64,000 nucleotides of DNA. Origin: Ilex aquifolium (Eukaryota; Streptophyta; Magnoliopsida; Aquifoliales; Aquifoliaceae). The stretch is taken from NCBI GenBank assembly GCA_951799425.1, contig OX637395.1:10766451-10830450 (forward strand), written 5' to 3'. Below are positions 1-12,359 of this stretch, in pieces; position 1 is the first letter of the stretch, and every line of letters begins with the position of its first letter. Below the pieces are notes generated by a model. The model saw only the letters and a program-made list of their open reading frames with translations. It made no database searches and was not told where the DNA came from. Made by a program: the position numbers and the translations under genes.

Positions 1-3000
1 ATTACGTGCCTTCCACAGGTGCCACAGAATAAAGCACGGTAGTAGTACCCGCACATGACCTGCAGAAGGAGCACAACGTCGCCAACGAAGCATTAAAGCA
101 TAAGGAGTCTGAAACGGCCAAGATCTGATCCCAAACATCTGATAAAAGTGACCCCACACCTGAACTGCAAGCGGACAATCCAAAAAAAGATGCCTAAGAG
201 TCTCAACAGCCCCACCACACACACACCGGGATACTACATGAAAACCCTGTCTCTCTAATTCATCATATGTGGCCAGGAAACCATGAAACAACCGCCACAT
301 AAAGAATGAGACCTGAGTCAGAATATGCCTTTGCCAGACACAAGAAAACCCAAGCCGAACTGGAGCCACACCTTGAATATCAGCCCAAGCAGTCCTCAAG
401 GAAAAATCCCCATCCAAAGACAAACTCCACCTCATCTGATCAACCCCATGATCCAAAATCGGAATCTGCACAATCTGCTCAACAATTGAAAAAGGCAAAA
501 CTCCCAACAATCGGCCTCTGTCCCATTGTCGACTCGCCCAGTAAGCGGAAACAGGAACCCCAGGAACTACCCCCGGACACACTAAAGCCAACGGCTAATC
601 CCCCAACCAACAATCATACCAGAAACTGACCTCACCGGATCGTACTAACCACCTGATCTTCGGCTCAGCCATGGATCGAATCCCACATAATCGCCTCCAA
701 AGAGGTGAAGCTGGGTAACGAAACTCAATCAGCCTAGGATGGGCGGACCTACAGTACTTGGCCCTCATAAAAGTGGACCAAAGTGACTGTTGAGCATGAA
801 AATTCCACCACAGCTTCATCTCACAAGCCTCATCTAAGTCAGAAAAAGAACGCATCCCTAAGCCGCCCTCCTCTACAGGGTAACATACCTCAGCCCAGTG
901 ACACCAGTGAATCCTCCGATGGGTAGCTGTGTCATCCCACAAGAAATGAGTGAACATCCTCTCTAACTGGTGGAAAACATCCGCAAGAGGCCTCAACACA
1001 TGAAACAAGTGGATAGGCATCGACGCGAGCACATGACGAATCAAAGTGAGCTTACCTCCAAAGGAAAGCAAGCGATTCGCCCATCCAGAAATCCGCTCGC
1101 GCACCTTCCGAATCATCTCATCAAAGTACGAAATTCGAAGATGACCCAAGTAGATAGGGCACCCCAGATAAATAAATGGAAGGTCACGCCTCTGAAAACC
1201 AGTGGTCTGTCGTGCAATCACCTCTCTAGAATGCGAGGCACGCGAACTGATATAGAAACTGCTCTTGCTCTGACTAACTAACTGACTAGAGGCAGCCTAA
1301 TAGTGATGAAGGAAATTCATAACTCGCTGCAAGCTCGACCGGCACCCGTTAGCAAAAATAATAATGTCATCAGCAAAAGCCAAATGTGAAACCGAAACCA
1401 CAACTCCAGTACTATAAGCCACCCCCGGAAACCTAGCATACAAAGAGTCCAAACCTCAAGAGAGATACTCTACAGCAATGATGAACAAACAAGGAGAAAG
1501 GGGGTCACCCTGCCGCAGCCCCCCCTGCGATTAAAAAAAGCCCTGACTAACCCCATTCACCATCACAGAAAACCACGGCCCCCAGATAGCCCGCCGAACC
1601 AAAGAAATCCAGTCCTCAGAGAACCCAAAAGCCCGCAACATCTAGAGTATGAATGGCCAAGACATCCTGTCATATGCCTTAGCCATATCAACCTTCAGCA
1701 CGACATTCCCACCCCGGGAACCTCTCCCCAAATCACGAACCTACTCCTGAGCCAAAAGAACACTGTCTTGCAACACTCGGCCCGTCACAAACCCACTCTG
1801 CGTCGGTGATATGATACGCGGCAACAAGGATGACAGACGAGAAACGAGGATCTTCGTGATCACCTTGTTGCTCACGTTACATAAACTGATCGGCCGAAAA
1901 TCTGCCCAAGTAGAAGGTGACTCCTTCTTGGGCAAAAACACCACCAACGTGCTCATGAATCCTCGTGGCATAGGAGAACCGCTGAAGTAATCCTGAACTG
2001 CCGCCAAAAAATCTACTCACACAATGTCCCAGCAAAACTGATAAAAGCGACTACAATACCCATCCGGCCCTGGCGCACTATCAGAATCAATAAAGAACAC
2101 GGCCTGTCTCACCTCCTCTAGAGTCGGCATAGCACACAACCCAACATCATCTGCATTAGTCACAATAGCTGGAATAGCCGAAAAATCTACAACCTCAATC
2201 TGACCAGCCCCCACAGAGAACAATCCCTGAAAAAAGGACACTTCCGAAGCTCGAATAGCCCCAGGCTCAGTAATCCACTCTGCGTCATCACCCCGGATCC
2301 GATGGACTGAAAGAACATGCCGCTTCTTCCTCACTGAAGCATGAAAGAAGCGGGTGTTCGAATCCCCCTCTCGAAGCCAACGGACACGGGACTGCTGTCT
2401 CATAAAGGACTCCTCACATTGTAAAGCCTGCTGCAACTCAGCCCTGGCCTGATGAAGGGCAGCCCGATCTGAAGAAGACCCTGACTGATCATGTGCCACC
2501 TCTCTCCTACTAACCTCGGCCTCCGCCTCCTGAACCCGCTGAAACACATTACCGAACACTTCCTTGTTCCAGATCTTCAGGGTTTGTTTCAACCGAATAA
2601 GCTTCGATTGAAACGCAGACATCCCCGAAGCAAACACAGGAAGGGTCCAGCTCTGCCGCACAACCTCCATAAACTCTCTGTGCCTAGTCCAAGTGTGAAG
2701 AAACTTGAATCGGCTCGGCCCTCTATTCTGACGCTGATCTCCAGAGATCAACAATGGTGAATGATCTAAACAAGTCCGATTCAGGTGGGCAACCCTAAAC
2801 ACATAAAAATAAGAACTCCACTGAGCATTCACCACTACTCTATCCAATCTCCTCCAGGTACGTCCATTCGTCCATGTGAACGGAGTACCCTCAAACCCAG
2901 CATCCACAAACCCTGTCGAACAGAAGCCACGCAACTGGCATACACAAAGGAAACAAAAACTGGATCCGGTAAGGAAGAATGTCACACCTGGCAGTGAACC

Positions 3001-3389
3001 ACCTGACCATCATCCTGAAGAACCTCCAACCGAAAAGGGGAAGACCAAAAGATCCAAATCTTCCCTGTAATAGAACAAAAACTGTGCTCCATGTGCAAAC
3101 GAATCCGAAAAGACTCCAACTGATCCTGGTCAACAAAAGGCTCCAAAATACAGAACATCGATAAGTGGTGTGAGCGGATCAGCCTACTAAGCCTTCTAAG
3201 CGAAGAGGCCTGGCTGATCCCTCTGATATTCCATATGAGCGTACTAATCATCAGAAAGGAGTGGAAGAACCACACTAAGCGTCCCTCGACCAGGCCTACC
3301 ACCTCTATCTCCTCTGCCTGCTCGACCTCCCCTACCAATACGTTGAGATCTATGCAGCGGGACCTGCCAATCGGACTGTGAGGCATCAT
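1..3389 (-). pseudogene. LINE ORF2 (endonuclease-reverse transcriptase), broken and cut by window edge
   Basis: N-terminal endonuclease signature LIWNIRGI and the acidic ILEPF motif lie in 3389-2982. The C-terminal endonuclease motifs (FTWTNGRTWRRLDRV, then LDHSPLL with the catalytic His) lie in 2985-2017. RT motifs follow in 2007-1741 (FLPKKESP, DFRPISLCNV, TQSGFVTGR). The catalytic motif AFADD is encoded on the minus strand at 1366-1380. The thumb region and the start of the zf-RVT part (YLGCPIYLG, GGLGMRSFSDL) are in 1221-595. At least three frame changes and several stops interrupt it. The zf-RVT end and the 3' tail lie to the left of base 1. Confidence 0.88.
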
Positions 3390-3395
3390 AAAGCA

Positions 3396-4742
3396 CTATA
3401 GCTCCTCCAGGCTGAGAATGGCCCTTCTGCAGGTCAGAAAGGATCCAACATCACCACCCAAGGACTCATCAGAGGATATATCTCCAGTAGAGTGGCTCTC
3501 AACCCCAGTAAAAAATCCAGGGTTAAGAGGGATATCAGTCGAGGTGATACAATCCATGTGCCGACTAGAAACACTCTTATCTCTACGCCTCAAACCAGTA
3601 TCCTCAGAAACTGACACAACCGTAGAATTCTGAACCCCTCGAAGCTCATGAATAGTCGGGCGAACGGCCGGGGTAGTCACAGGTCCATCATGGACTAGCT
3701 CAAAAACTGTATCTACTGAATGATCGGGGCACAAACTCTGCTCCTGCACATCACTAACAGGGATAGTATCCGAACTGACCACAACCACTGGCTCACCCAC
3801 AGTATGCGGCTCAACAACAAGTTGGACAGGAGCAACTGAGGCGGACTCCCCAGCTGTAGCAACTATATCCCTAGAGGGATGAACAACGGTAACGACATCT
3901 ATCACTCCCCCAGAGGATACTCTAACCCTATCGGTACTCTTGGGAGGAACAGTAGGGGCTGGGGCTCTAGGTGCTCCCTCCTGTGGTCTAATCCTGTGTT
4001 GGCCATCACCTCGACCATGTTGTGGCCGGTCTCCACTGACCTCCTCCCGGGGCTAGGAATGGGTGATGCAGGTCTCCACTGAATGGCCTAGATGCCGACA
4101 TCTAGAACAATATTGCGGTACATCCTCGTAGAGAACATCCTGCCAAAATCCAGTCTCCTGTATGCCTATCCTAATCCTCGGCACCCGCGGCCATGTGACA
4201 TCGTACTCAACCAACACCCGGGCAACTGATGGTCGGCTCAAACTCGCTATGGCCTGATCAACCCGTAAAGGCGTCCCAATTGCCGAAGCTATCGAGAATA
4301 ATGCATCCTGGGAGCGCACAAAGTGGACTGGTAAATATGGGAATGAAACCCAGATAGGAACTATGGGCGACTCCTCGGTACAACGAAACTGCGGAGTCCA
4401 CTTAAACATGTGCATCTCTCTGCAATAAACAGACCAAGCCTGCTTCACCCAGAGACGGGTGTAATCCTCCTCAAGGTCGCACATCAGGAGCACGTGTCAG
4501 CTGTCTAACAAATAGGCACTAACCTGCCCCCTCAATCCAATCAGCAGCAAGAATCTCTTGATCATTTCCATTGGAGGACGGCCTCGGATAAATTTGCCCA
4601 CCAGGGCCAACCTGAAAGGAGCTGCGAGTCTCTCAATCTCCTCGTCAGAAAAATCAACCGCCGGAGCACCCCTGTACTGTGTGACCGGGCGGGGAACTCG
4701 ACGAGTGGGAGCGTCAGAGCCAGGAGTGGTAGATCCCCTCAA
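3396..4742 (-). pseudogene. LINE ORF1 (DUF4283 / zinc-knuckle gag-like protein), broken
   Basis: Read from 4742 down. The first frame (4742-4497) contains the typical opening in which the DUF4283 RNA-binding-like fold begins (LVGKFIRGRPP, MEMIKRF). It shifts frame into 4493-4053, which holds the rest of DUF4283 (VPIWVSFPYLPVHF) and a CCHC-type knuckle YCSRCRHLGHSVETC (C-x2-C-x4-H-x4-C). A further frame (3905-3396) reads the low-complexity, Ser/Thr/Val-rich C-terminal part. In plant L1 elements this protein binds the element RNA. At least two frame breaks make this copy non-functional. Confidence 0.82.
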
Positions 4743-5954
4743 AACATCTATGAATGACTTGTGTGGTCGGGTCAGGTCCGGGGCGGAACCGGGGGGTCGG
4801 GTCCAAGAATTGTGAGCAGTAGGTATGGCTGGTTTTGGAGCACCAGGTTGTGTTGGGTTTCAGCCGGGTTGGTGTTTAGCTTGAGGAGGTAGGCGAATTG
4901 TGGGCAGTAGACCGGGTTTGATGATGGGATGGGCAGATTTAGTGGTCTAGATAAAGTATTTGGCATGACTTCCCAAAAGTTAATAATTAGATATTACTTA
5001 AAAAATGGCTACATATTTGAAGGGTCAACTTTGTAAGCACATCAACCTTCAAAAAATACTTTGGAAACACATTACTTACAGAAAAATTGAAAATTTTCAA
5101 TGACACCCATTGTAGATTATGTAACTTTAGGGATACTCCTTATAATTTTTGAGATATTACTATAGTCCCTCGAATTTTGTATGTCCATTTTTCAATGTTC
5201 CTTGTCTTTAGGATTGTCATAGACAACTTAAAAAATAAGTAATTACATCAGCTGTAATCATGACCTAGTTAGAAGACCCAGTCAACTCAGTGTCCTCAAA
5301 ACTGCAAGAGATTTATCGAGTTTAGACACTTCTCTTTTATCCTAATTTTATCATTAGTTAAGAAAATCCGTAAGTTAGAATTAGAATAAGATTTGTATCA
5401 TCCTTAAACTTTTGTTTTATATATACACTACAAAAAAATTGTTTGCCTAGGCAAATTTTCCTGAGAAAAACACAAAAATTTGTCAACAAAAGTTATCCTG
5501 AAAAATTATTTGTCACAACTTTTTTTGGCATGTGCGAGTCAGGAAAAATATTTACTAATTAAAATCTTTTTTTCCTCACTAAACCTTAACTTTTGTCGAG
5601 AAAACATTTCGCAGGGAATTTCCTCACTTTTCGAGGCTAAACATTTTAGTTCGTCGGGAAAAGCAGCTACAAAGGTATGGGAGGAGAGCAATTGCTGACG
5701 AATATATTCCTAGGTAAAAGTTACATTTTTCCAAGAGAATAATTTCCTCGATAAAAAAACCAACTTTTACCGAAGAAATATTTCCTCGGGAAAAAATCTA
5801 TATTGTTCTTCAAATTCAATTTCATATTTATTAAATCATCCACAAATTTAATGTAAGATACAATACACAAAATAATGAGAGAAAAAAAACCAGAATATGT
5901 CAAAAACAACCATAAATATTGATTGAGCAACCATATCTTCATCAAGTTTCACCC

Positions 5955-7425
5955 AAAATCAACCATGTTAGATTATATGTTTGGAATTGGCTAATTTCGT
6001 AGAGTACATTTTAAATCTCAACATATTTCATGGTCATGATACTACAGAGATTGAAGATCCAAAGGCGTCATTGAAGATAGGAGATCAAGCGTCAAAGTGA
6101 CATCATTTGTACTGCAAATGTAGCTTCAAGCTTAGGACAAAGGTAATGACCTAGAGACCTAAGATGATCTCTTGGTTTAATACACTTAGGAGGATTAGAG
6201 TTAAAATGAAGTTGGCTTAGTCCGTGTATGGCTCCTAGGTGTTTTTCAATGAAAATATTTTCTAAAATTGTTTACTATCTTTGAAAACATATTTTAAGCC
6301 ATTAGTGGACCCCTCTTGAGCAACACCCTTAATTTACTGCTCAAGAGAACAAGTTTTTTGCTTGGTTTTAAGGCTTAAAAAAAACTAGTAAGGATCGTCC
6401 TATACTCGCTAATCTTCGCTAGAGCGGTCTTTTTATGACTTTGGGAAGAAATGGGGCAAAGGCCAAATGGAGGAGGAGCAGGGACCACCATTGAGGCCAC
6501 TCGAGCAGTGCCAAGGTCGCTCGAGTGGTCTCCTTCTTCAATGTGAGTTTTGGTTGACACCAAGCAAGAACTCCTTCTTCAATGTGTGAGGTTGAATGGA
6601 AGAATCATCATAGTTGGCATTTTTGGACTTAAGAATCTAGAGTTGTTCTTAAAGCTCATTAGAAAGATGTGGTTCTTTTTTAGCTCATAAAGGCTTACTC
6701 TAGGCTGAGAAAGACTCCCTCTATTTATAAGGAACCAATTAGGGTTATCTTTAAAATCAAGTAATCAGAAATTCGTGTTTGACCACTTGAGGAGTGGGAG
6801 GGTGGTATGTGATGGAATGAAATTGGATTTAAACAACGTCAGGGGAAATTGGGCCGTTGGAGCGACCATGAGACTGCTCGAGCAGCCCAGAGGGTGGCCC
6901 TTACTGCTCTTTATCTTTTGCCTTTCCCACTTTATTCCCTAAGTGTTGAGAGACCTCTCTAGCAAAGGCTAGCGAACATATGACGGTCCCTACTAGTTTT
7001 TTAAGCCTTAAATCGAACAAAAAACTAGTCCACTTGAACACTAAAGGGTGTTACTCAAATGGGGTCCCATAATGACTCAATCTATGTTTTCAAAAGACAT
7101 TTAAAGTTTAGAAAATCTTTTCGTTGAAAAGCACCTAGGAGTCATGGTCGGGTCATTTACCTTTTCCATTGCAATACTAATCATCCTAAGTCTAATGAAT
7201 TTAGCTAAGGGATCATCTTAGGTCTTTAAGGCTATTTACCATTGTCCTAAGCAAGAAGGTGCATGCAGAGCCTTTGTTTTATATAGCTTGAAGAACACAC
7301 TCCTCCCTCATTTTATTGCTTTCGGATCTTCATCGTTGTCGCTTCAAGACCATGAAATAGTTTAGGATTGACAAGGATGTCAAGAAATTAGATAATTACA
7401 AATCATGATCTAACAACATTGTTGC
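5955..7425. repeat. Long imperfect inverted repeat inside CACTA element (copy A)
   Basis: The left arm (about 5955-6440) and the right arm (about 6950-7425) are inverted copies. Matching landmarks include CTCCTAGGTG with its complement near 7130, AACACCCTT with AAGGGTGTT near 7045, and GGCTTAAAAAAAACTAGTA with its complement near 6998. Outer landmarks are TATTTCATGGTC and its complement near 7350. The arms are each roughly 450 bp with a loop of about 500 bp. A transcript through it would fold into a long double-stranded stem. Confidence 0.75.
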
Positions 7426-7689
7426 TTGATGACTTCAATGAGTCTCGTTTTGTCTAGCAATGAACCCTAAAACTCAAACACCAAAGAACAATTCAATACT
7501 AAGATAGTGACAGAGATAGCAACTATAGATTGAGGGAGTTGATGACCTTGACAAGGGTGGCACTGCCATGGGAGAGAGTTTTCAGGTTCTTAGATTTGAG
7601 GTTTGAGGAGCTTTTACAAAAGAGAAAATGGATTGGGACTTGATGGGAGAGATGGGTCGAGGGTTTTAGGTGATTTCGTTTAGGGACAT

Positions 7690-8095
7690 TTTTCCTAAAA
7701 AAATAAAGGAATTTTTCCATTTTGCACTCCAAAAATGTCTCGATTCTCACTTTACACCCCGAAAGATTATTTTTTTTCACTTTGCACCCTGAATGTCATA
7801 AATTGATTTCAATGTGGCTCTCAGACTAACATCCGTTTCAAATTTTATTAAATATTGATGCACAAGCCACCCCAAAATATGAATGGTGACATTACATTAA
7901 TATAAACTCACCATTCACATTTTGGGTGGCTTATGCATCAAATTTTATCAAAATTTGAAACAGATGTTAGTCTGATGGCCACATTGGAACCAATTTATGA
8001 CATCCAGGATGCAATGTGAGAAAAATAATCTTTCAAAATATAAAATGGGAATCGAGATATGTTTCGGGGTGCAAAGTGCGAAAAATCCAAAAATA
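7690..8095. repeat. Hairpin (foldback) MITE nested in CACTA element, copy A
   Basis: Two arms of roughly 185-195 bp face each other around a short centre near 7890. Landmarks are CAAGCCACCCCAAAATATG against its complement CATTTTGGGTGGCTTATG, GACTAACATC against GATGTTAGTC, and CACCCCGAAA on the outer arm against TTTCGGGGTG. No coding frame is present. Copy B holds the same structure at about 39900-40295. Confidence 0.8.
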
Positions 8096-8461
8096 AGTTC
8101 ATCGATGAATCTCTAATTTGATCCCTTAACAATATTGTTTTTTTGGGACTTTTTTTCCCTACAAATTAAACAATTTCCTCAGTGAATCTCTTGATTTTTT
8201 CAATTCATTTTACCAACTGAAATTAGTTTATTGCCCAAATTTTAAAATATATACATATTCAAAATTTTCTTATCAGCTAGGAATTTTTTTGCGGATAAAA
8301 CTACATTTATGGGATTTTTTTTTTGTTTATTTGGTACTTGGAATTTGTGGAATTATTTGCCGACGAAATAATCTTTTCCTCAACATAAAACTTCTTTAAC
8401 TAGGAAATTATTTTCCTGGGTAAAACTTTTCTAGGTAGAAATAAATTTTGTTGTAGTGATA

Positions 8462-9309
8462 GATGAGAAAAGGATACAAAAAAAAAATACAAGAAATTAG
8501 TCACTCTATCTCCTCCAAAATTTCTTTCTTTTGGACTCACCATCTTGAAGGATTCCTAGGTTTGTGAGTGTGGAATCTCATATCCCTCTTATCTACATAT
8601 TATCAAGCCGTTAACATCCAAGAATCTCCCAATCAGTAGGATACAAGCGAGGCTCATAAATTAAGTTTATTCAATTCGACTATGCACATGAAGTGGTAAC
8701 CCGTGTATAGCCTTTCTAGTCAACATTGGTATTAGAGCTATATTTCTTGCTTTCACGTATAGATAATATGCATGATGATTACAAGTGTCATAACATGATT
8801 AAAAATGGATAGTTGTATCTCTTTTTTTTTTTTGTGATTCAGACTGAATTTCTTATATGCATATGATCCTTATTTCCTAATTAGCATGTGTATAAAATTT
8901 GATGGCTTAAAGAGGTGTGGTTTGGTAGGAAAATAAAACCCTATTTTTGAACCTATTTTCCAATAATATACTATTTGTACCAAATGGACTTATGTAGGGA
9001 GAGATATAATGATGCAAAGTAAGCATCACGAACCAATGTTTTCTGCAATTGTAGGGGATTTCTTGACTTAAGGAAGAAGATGAATAGTACCCCACACACA
9101 CCTTGGGGCACATGCACTTATCCTCAACCTCAGATGGTCAAACTACCACCATTCAACTCATTCCATCGTAAGGAATCCATAAATGGTGGCGCCACTTTCA
9201 AAAAGCTGACAAAAAGTGCAGGTATACATCTCTTTCTGGCCCCAAGAGTGGTTAGACATAATGACCAGCATATGAGGCCGACATGTATTCATGGAGAATG
9301 GAGGAGTGT
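8462..9309. other. Non-coding stretch, copy A
   Basis: AT-rich duplicated sequence between the CACTA element and the 9310-9782 segment. The longest open frame, at 9080-9316 on the plus strand, is 78 codons. It does not resemble a known family and is not preserved in frame in copy B, so it is not called as a gene. Confidence 0.6.
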
Positions 9310-9782
9310 GAGGTGAGTTATGAAGGTATTTTTTCAACACCTCCGGACAGTGACCACTTAGAGTGTGATCTTCTAACTAATCACTAATGGTGGCAGTAGT
9401 GCACCACTGTGGCAATTCTAATATACCGTACGTCATATATCCGAGAGTGACTTTGTGTTATTCTCAAATTTCTTCAATTTTAGGATTTTTTTTGTACCTT
9501 CTTAGTGCATAGAAGATCATAATTATTGAAATAATAACACTAGGATTGTCTACATATTATTAATGATATATATATATATATTTTTGCATAATGCAAATTT
9601 GTGATATGTTTATAAAAGTGTATGATGGTGCATAAGGCACTAATTTTTGGCGTTCTAGAGTTTATGACCATGTGCTCACTCCCATAGATAATGGGTGTGG
9701 CTATCCTATTAACCAACACTCATGTTTGTGATGTATGGATAAATGGGTTGGTGAGGGTTGCAATTGGTAATTTATGCACTCA
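9310..9782 (+). repeat. Segment P, copy A (single copy here, twice in copy B)
   Basis: This roughly 470-bp segment starts GAGGTGAGTTATGAAGG and ends at GCACTCA. In copy B the corresponding sequence occurs twice, at 41544-42003 and 47542-47999, on either side of the truncated Helitron. Its first 110 bp can be read as a short C-terminal-looking peptide (EVSYEGIF, TPPD, HLECDLL). That frame is disrupted here by a small insertion near 9380, and I do not recognise the family. Confidence 0.85.
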
Positions 9783-10208
9783 TGTTTATGCTATTTAATT
9801 ATGTCATATTTATTGTTTTTAAGATATTTTTTCAAGGAGTATCACAAGGCAACATCTTCATTTATTTGTTTTGTCATGCAGATATTTGTATTAGGGTTTC
9901 TTCTAATACAATTATTTGGGATGTAATTAATTTTTGGGGAAGCCTTGTGAGGGGATGTGCTTCACTATTGCCAATGTTTCTTTTGATTTTGTCTCAGTAT
10001 GAAGTGCATAAAATAGCAATTAAGACCCTGTGCACAATTTGTTTTGATGCTTATTTTGTGGATGATGAATGGATTAGTTCCCTTAATCGTATAATTAATT
10101 AGATTTTAATTTTACAACTTTCATCTTCAGGGATGATTATTAGCTTAGAAATTTTTTTAATAATCTAATTAATTAAGATATATGTGTGTAATGTCCATCC
10201 CTACCTAT
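9783..10208. other. Non-coding stretch with a short open frame, copy A
   Basis: Contains an open frame of about 114 codons (9758-10102, plus strand) that is also open in copy B at 47975-48319. It starts at TTG rather than ATG, is highly hydrophobic because of T-rich codons, and matches no family I recognise. The preservation is explained by the youth of the duplication rather than by selection. Confidence 0.5.
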
Positions 10209-10620
10209 TGAATGAATTGAAAATGGCTTCAAAGAACATATTTATGATTCAACAAATTGAGTAAAGCTAGATGGGAAAAACTATCACATGTCGCATAGGA
10301 AAATTCAACATCTACTCAATTAACAAGAAGTTTTGGAAACCATAACTACATCCATGACCCCACCAGAGGAAGACAAGATCACCCAACTTTGTCGTGATAA
10401 GTAAAATTTTGAGAATTGGGTCAAAATGACCTGCTTACACACTTTACAATATTAAGCGTCAACCGTGTTGGGGAATTTGAGAATTGCCTCATGGCCCAAG
10501 ACATGTGGAGCTAACCGAATGTTACTTTTGGCCATACTTTGGCTACTAGGCATCGTGCCTTGAACCTTAGGTTCCCACAATATATGAAGGGAAGTAGCTC
10601 TTGTCTCCTAAGCTGGGAAC
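10209..10620 (+). pseudogene. Ty1/copia gag (UBN2-type) relic, copy A
   Basis: With stops and shifts ignored, the plus strand reads motifs of copia gag: LDGKNY-like sequence near 10270, RKIQHLLN near 10300, then EVLETITTSMTPPEEDK and FENWVKMTCLHTL. A second part reads VGEFEN, MAQDMW and LATRHRALNLRFPQYMK up to about 10590. In-frame stops are present. Compared with copy B (48429-49010), about 160 bp of the downstream part is deleted here at about 10591. No matching pol or LTR is adjacent. Confidence 0.7.
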
Positions 10621-11673
10621 CATGGGCCCATGCGGCCCAATATAAGACAAGGGAAGAGTCATACCCTGACCCTCATGAACACATTAATTGATAGCTATAA
10701 TACCAATTTGTAATATTACTTAATAACTCTAATAACAACTTGTAACGACCCGGATCACTTGATCACGTCACTTATAACGCCCAACATCTCACGATCACGT
10801 TACTGAAGCAAAATTTTTACATATCAACCTCACTTGGATATAGATAGGGTATAAGAAAACATTTAATATAGATAGGGTATAAGAAAACATCAAAACAGAT
10901 ATATAACCACAGGTAATCAAAGTTCAGAAATATTATGAAAAGAACTAATACCGAAAATCAAACAGTACCGACTAGGTACTCATAGTAGTGTCACACGAGT
11001 AGGCCAAAACCTTTGCGACCACACAAGGGTCAAGCAAATAAACCTTTTAGTGGGATTACACCACAAGGAACCTATGATCCCTCCACTTGTCAGTATCCAA
11101 GACTTAAAGCCACTAGGCCACCACAACCGATAAGACTCAATCAACCCTCGATGGTCTGAACAACTGGCTCATAGTCCCAATTTAATCTACAGTAGATTAA
11201 ATTGATATAAAAGTTTTGTTGAGTTAAATTGAGTTGTATTACAGTAGATTCAACAAACAGTATTCACAACCAGTCACGTTAGTCAAGAACATTGATAAAT
11301 CACGTTATAAAATAACATTGAATATGTATTTGAGTTTGAAAATCCAAGTCCATTGCAAAGCTGGATAACTTGCCACAGTCTTGACTCAAATACCTGAATA
11401 GTTGTCAAAAATCAAACAGTTAAACTTTCTAGTACCAACTCAAAAATAAGTCCTAGTGACATATTTTTTTAAAAAAAAAAGATTTAGTTTTGTCAAAAAT
11501 TGCATTGATTGCATAAACCGGATCTGGTAAAGAGAAAAACGGTCATTACTGGTGTGATGATGTCGAATTTGGCCAAGTCATATATGGATGGAAAGCCCTT
11601 GAAAATAGGAGTTTGGAGGTCCAAACCCAACCCACAGTCCATGCCCCACACGCCCTCATGTGTAGTGACATTG

Positions 11674-12354
11674 TTATCAGAACTAGACCAAACATCGAGT
11701 TGATAGAGGGACGGAGTCAATAGTTCACTGGTTCAACCGCTGGGTTAATTGGTCGGACCAGTCGTATAATTAAAAAAATAAAAAATATATGAAATATAAT
11801 AATTTAAGTAAAAAATTATGAAACCATAAACTTGATCAACACACTTATTGTACAATAAAAAACATATTCTCATATTTGCGCTAAAATGATATTCAATCCT
11901 TAAAAACATCAAACGCTGCAATCTCTACCCAAAAATAAAAACCCATTTGGGTTGCTTAAAAGTGAAAACCAACAACAACGTTTTGTGTGTGACACTTGAG
12001 AGAGACAGAGACAGAGAGAAGATTTACACATATAGAAGGAAGGAGATAGATCTTAGTTGAGGCACGGAGTCACTGATCTGAGTGCCTTAGTTGAAGCGCT
12101 TGAAGGACCAAAGCTGGTTGGAGATCAACTGGACTCTAGAGCAGTGAGACATCAATTGGAGAAGAAGGAGAAGGTAGATTGACAACCGAACCGTCCAGTT
12201 TGCAAAGACCGTCCAATTCACCGGTTTTACCAAAAACCAGCCAGTTTTACGGTTTTTAGATGATTTAAGTACACATATGGTCTAATTCAAAAATTGGGCC
12301 GATTTAGGCCCTGGTTCACCTGTCCGACCGGCCGGTTCAGTCCAATTCTAATAA
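11674..12354. mobile_element. MITE-like element with TTATCAGAAC termini, copy A
   Basis: The left end TTATCAGAACTAGACC is mirrored on the right by the complement TTATTAGAATTGGAC. Both ends continue into GC-rich inverted motifs (GGTTCAACCG, GGTCGGACC on the left; CCGACCGGCCGG on the right). A short duplication cattg flanks both ends (11669-11673, 12355-12359). It has no coding capacity. In copy B the right part of this element is deleted. Confidence 0.65.
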
Positions 12355-12359
12355 CATTG

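Larger units (their letters stand above)
1..4952 (-). mobile_element. LINE (L1-type non-LTR retrotransposon), decayed, 3' end outside window
   Basis: Minus-strand element with the order of a plant L1 LINE: 5' leader near 4950, ORF1 (gag-like with DUF4283 and a CCHC knuckle), then ORF2 (apurinic-type endonuclease, reverse transcriptase, zf-RVT region) running off the left edge. All reading frames are broken by stops and frameshifts, so it is inactive. GC content is visibly higher than in the surrounding sequence. The 5' end abuts duplicated copy A with no recognisable target-site duplication, because the 3' flank is outside the window. Confidence 0.9.
5426..8458. mobile_element. Non-autonomous CACTA (En/Spm-like) element, copy A
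   Basis: Begins CACTACAAAAAAATTG and ends TTTTGTTGTAGTG, so the ends are inverted CACTACAA termini. It is flanked by the 3-bp target duplication ATA (5423-5425 and 8459-8461), as expected for CACTA elements. Subterminal short motifs such as CCTGGGTAAAACTT and TTTTCCTC recur near both ends. No transposase-like reading frame is present in its 3.0 kb. The interior is mostly a large imperfect inverted repeat plus a nested hairpin MITE. The same element at the same site in copy B is 37690-40665. Confidence 0.87.

Noticed and set aside
306-1281. Plus-strand open frames within the LINE (also 2491-3164, 3418-3633, 4558-4815)
   Set aside because: They are antisense shadows of the minus-strand LINE ORFs.
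9080-9316. 78-codon frame near segment P as a gene
   Set aside because: Not kept in frame in copy B and no similarity recognised.
9758-10102. 114-codon open frame repeated at 47975-48319
   Set aside because: Non-ATG start, T-rich hydrophobic composition, no recognised domain. Its conservation is explained by the recent duplication.
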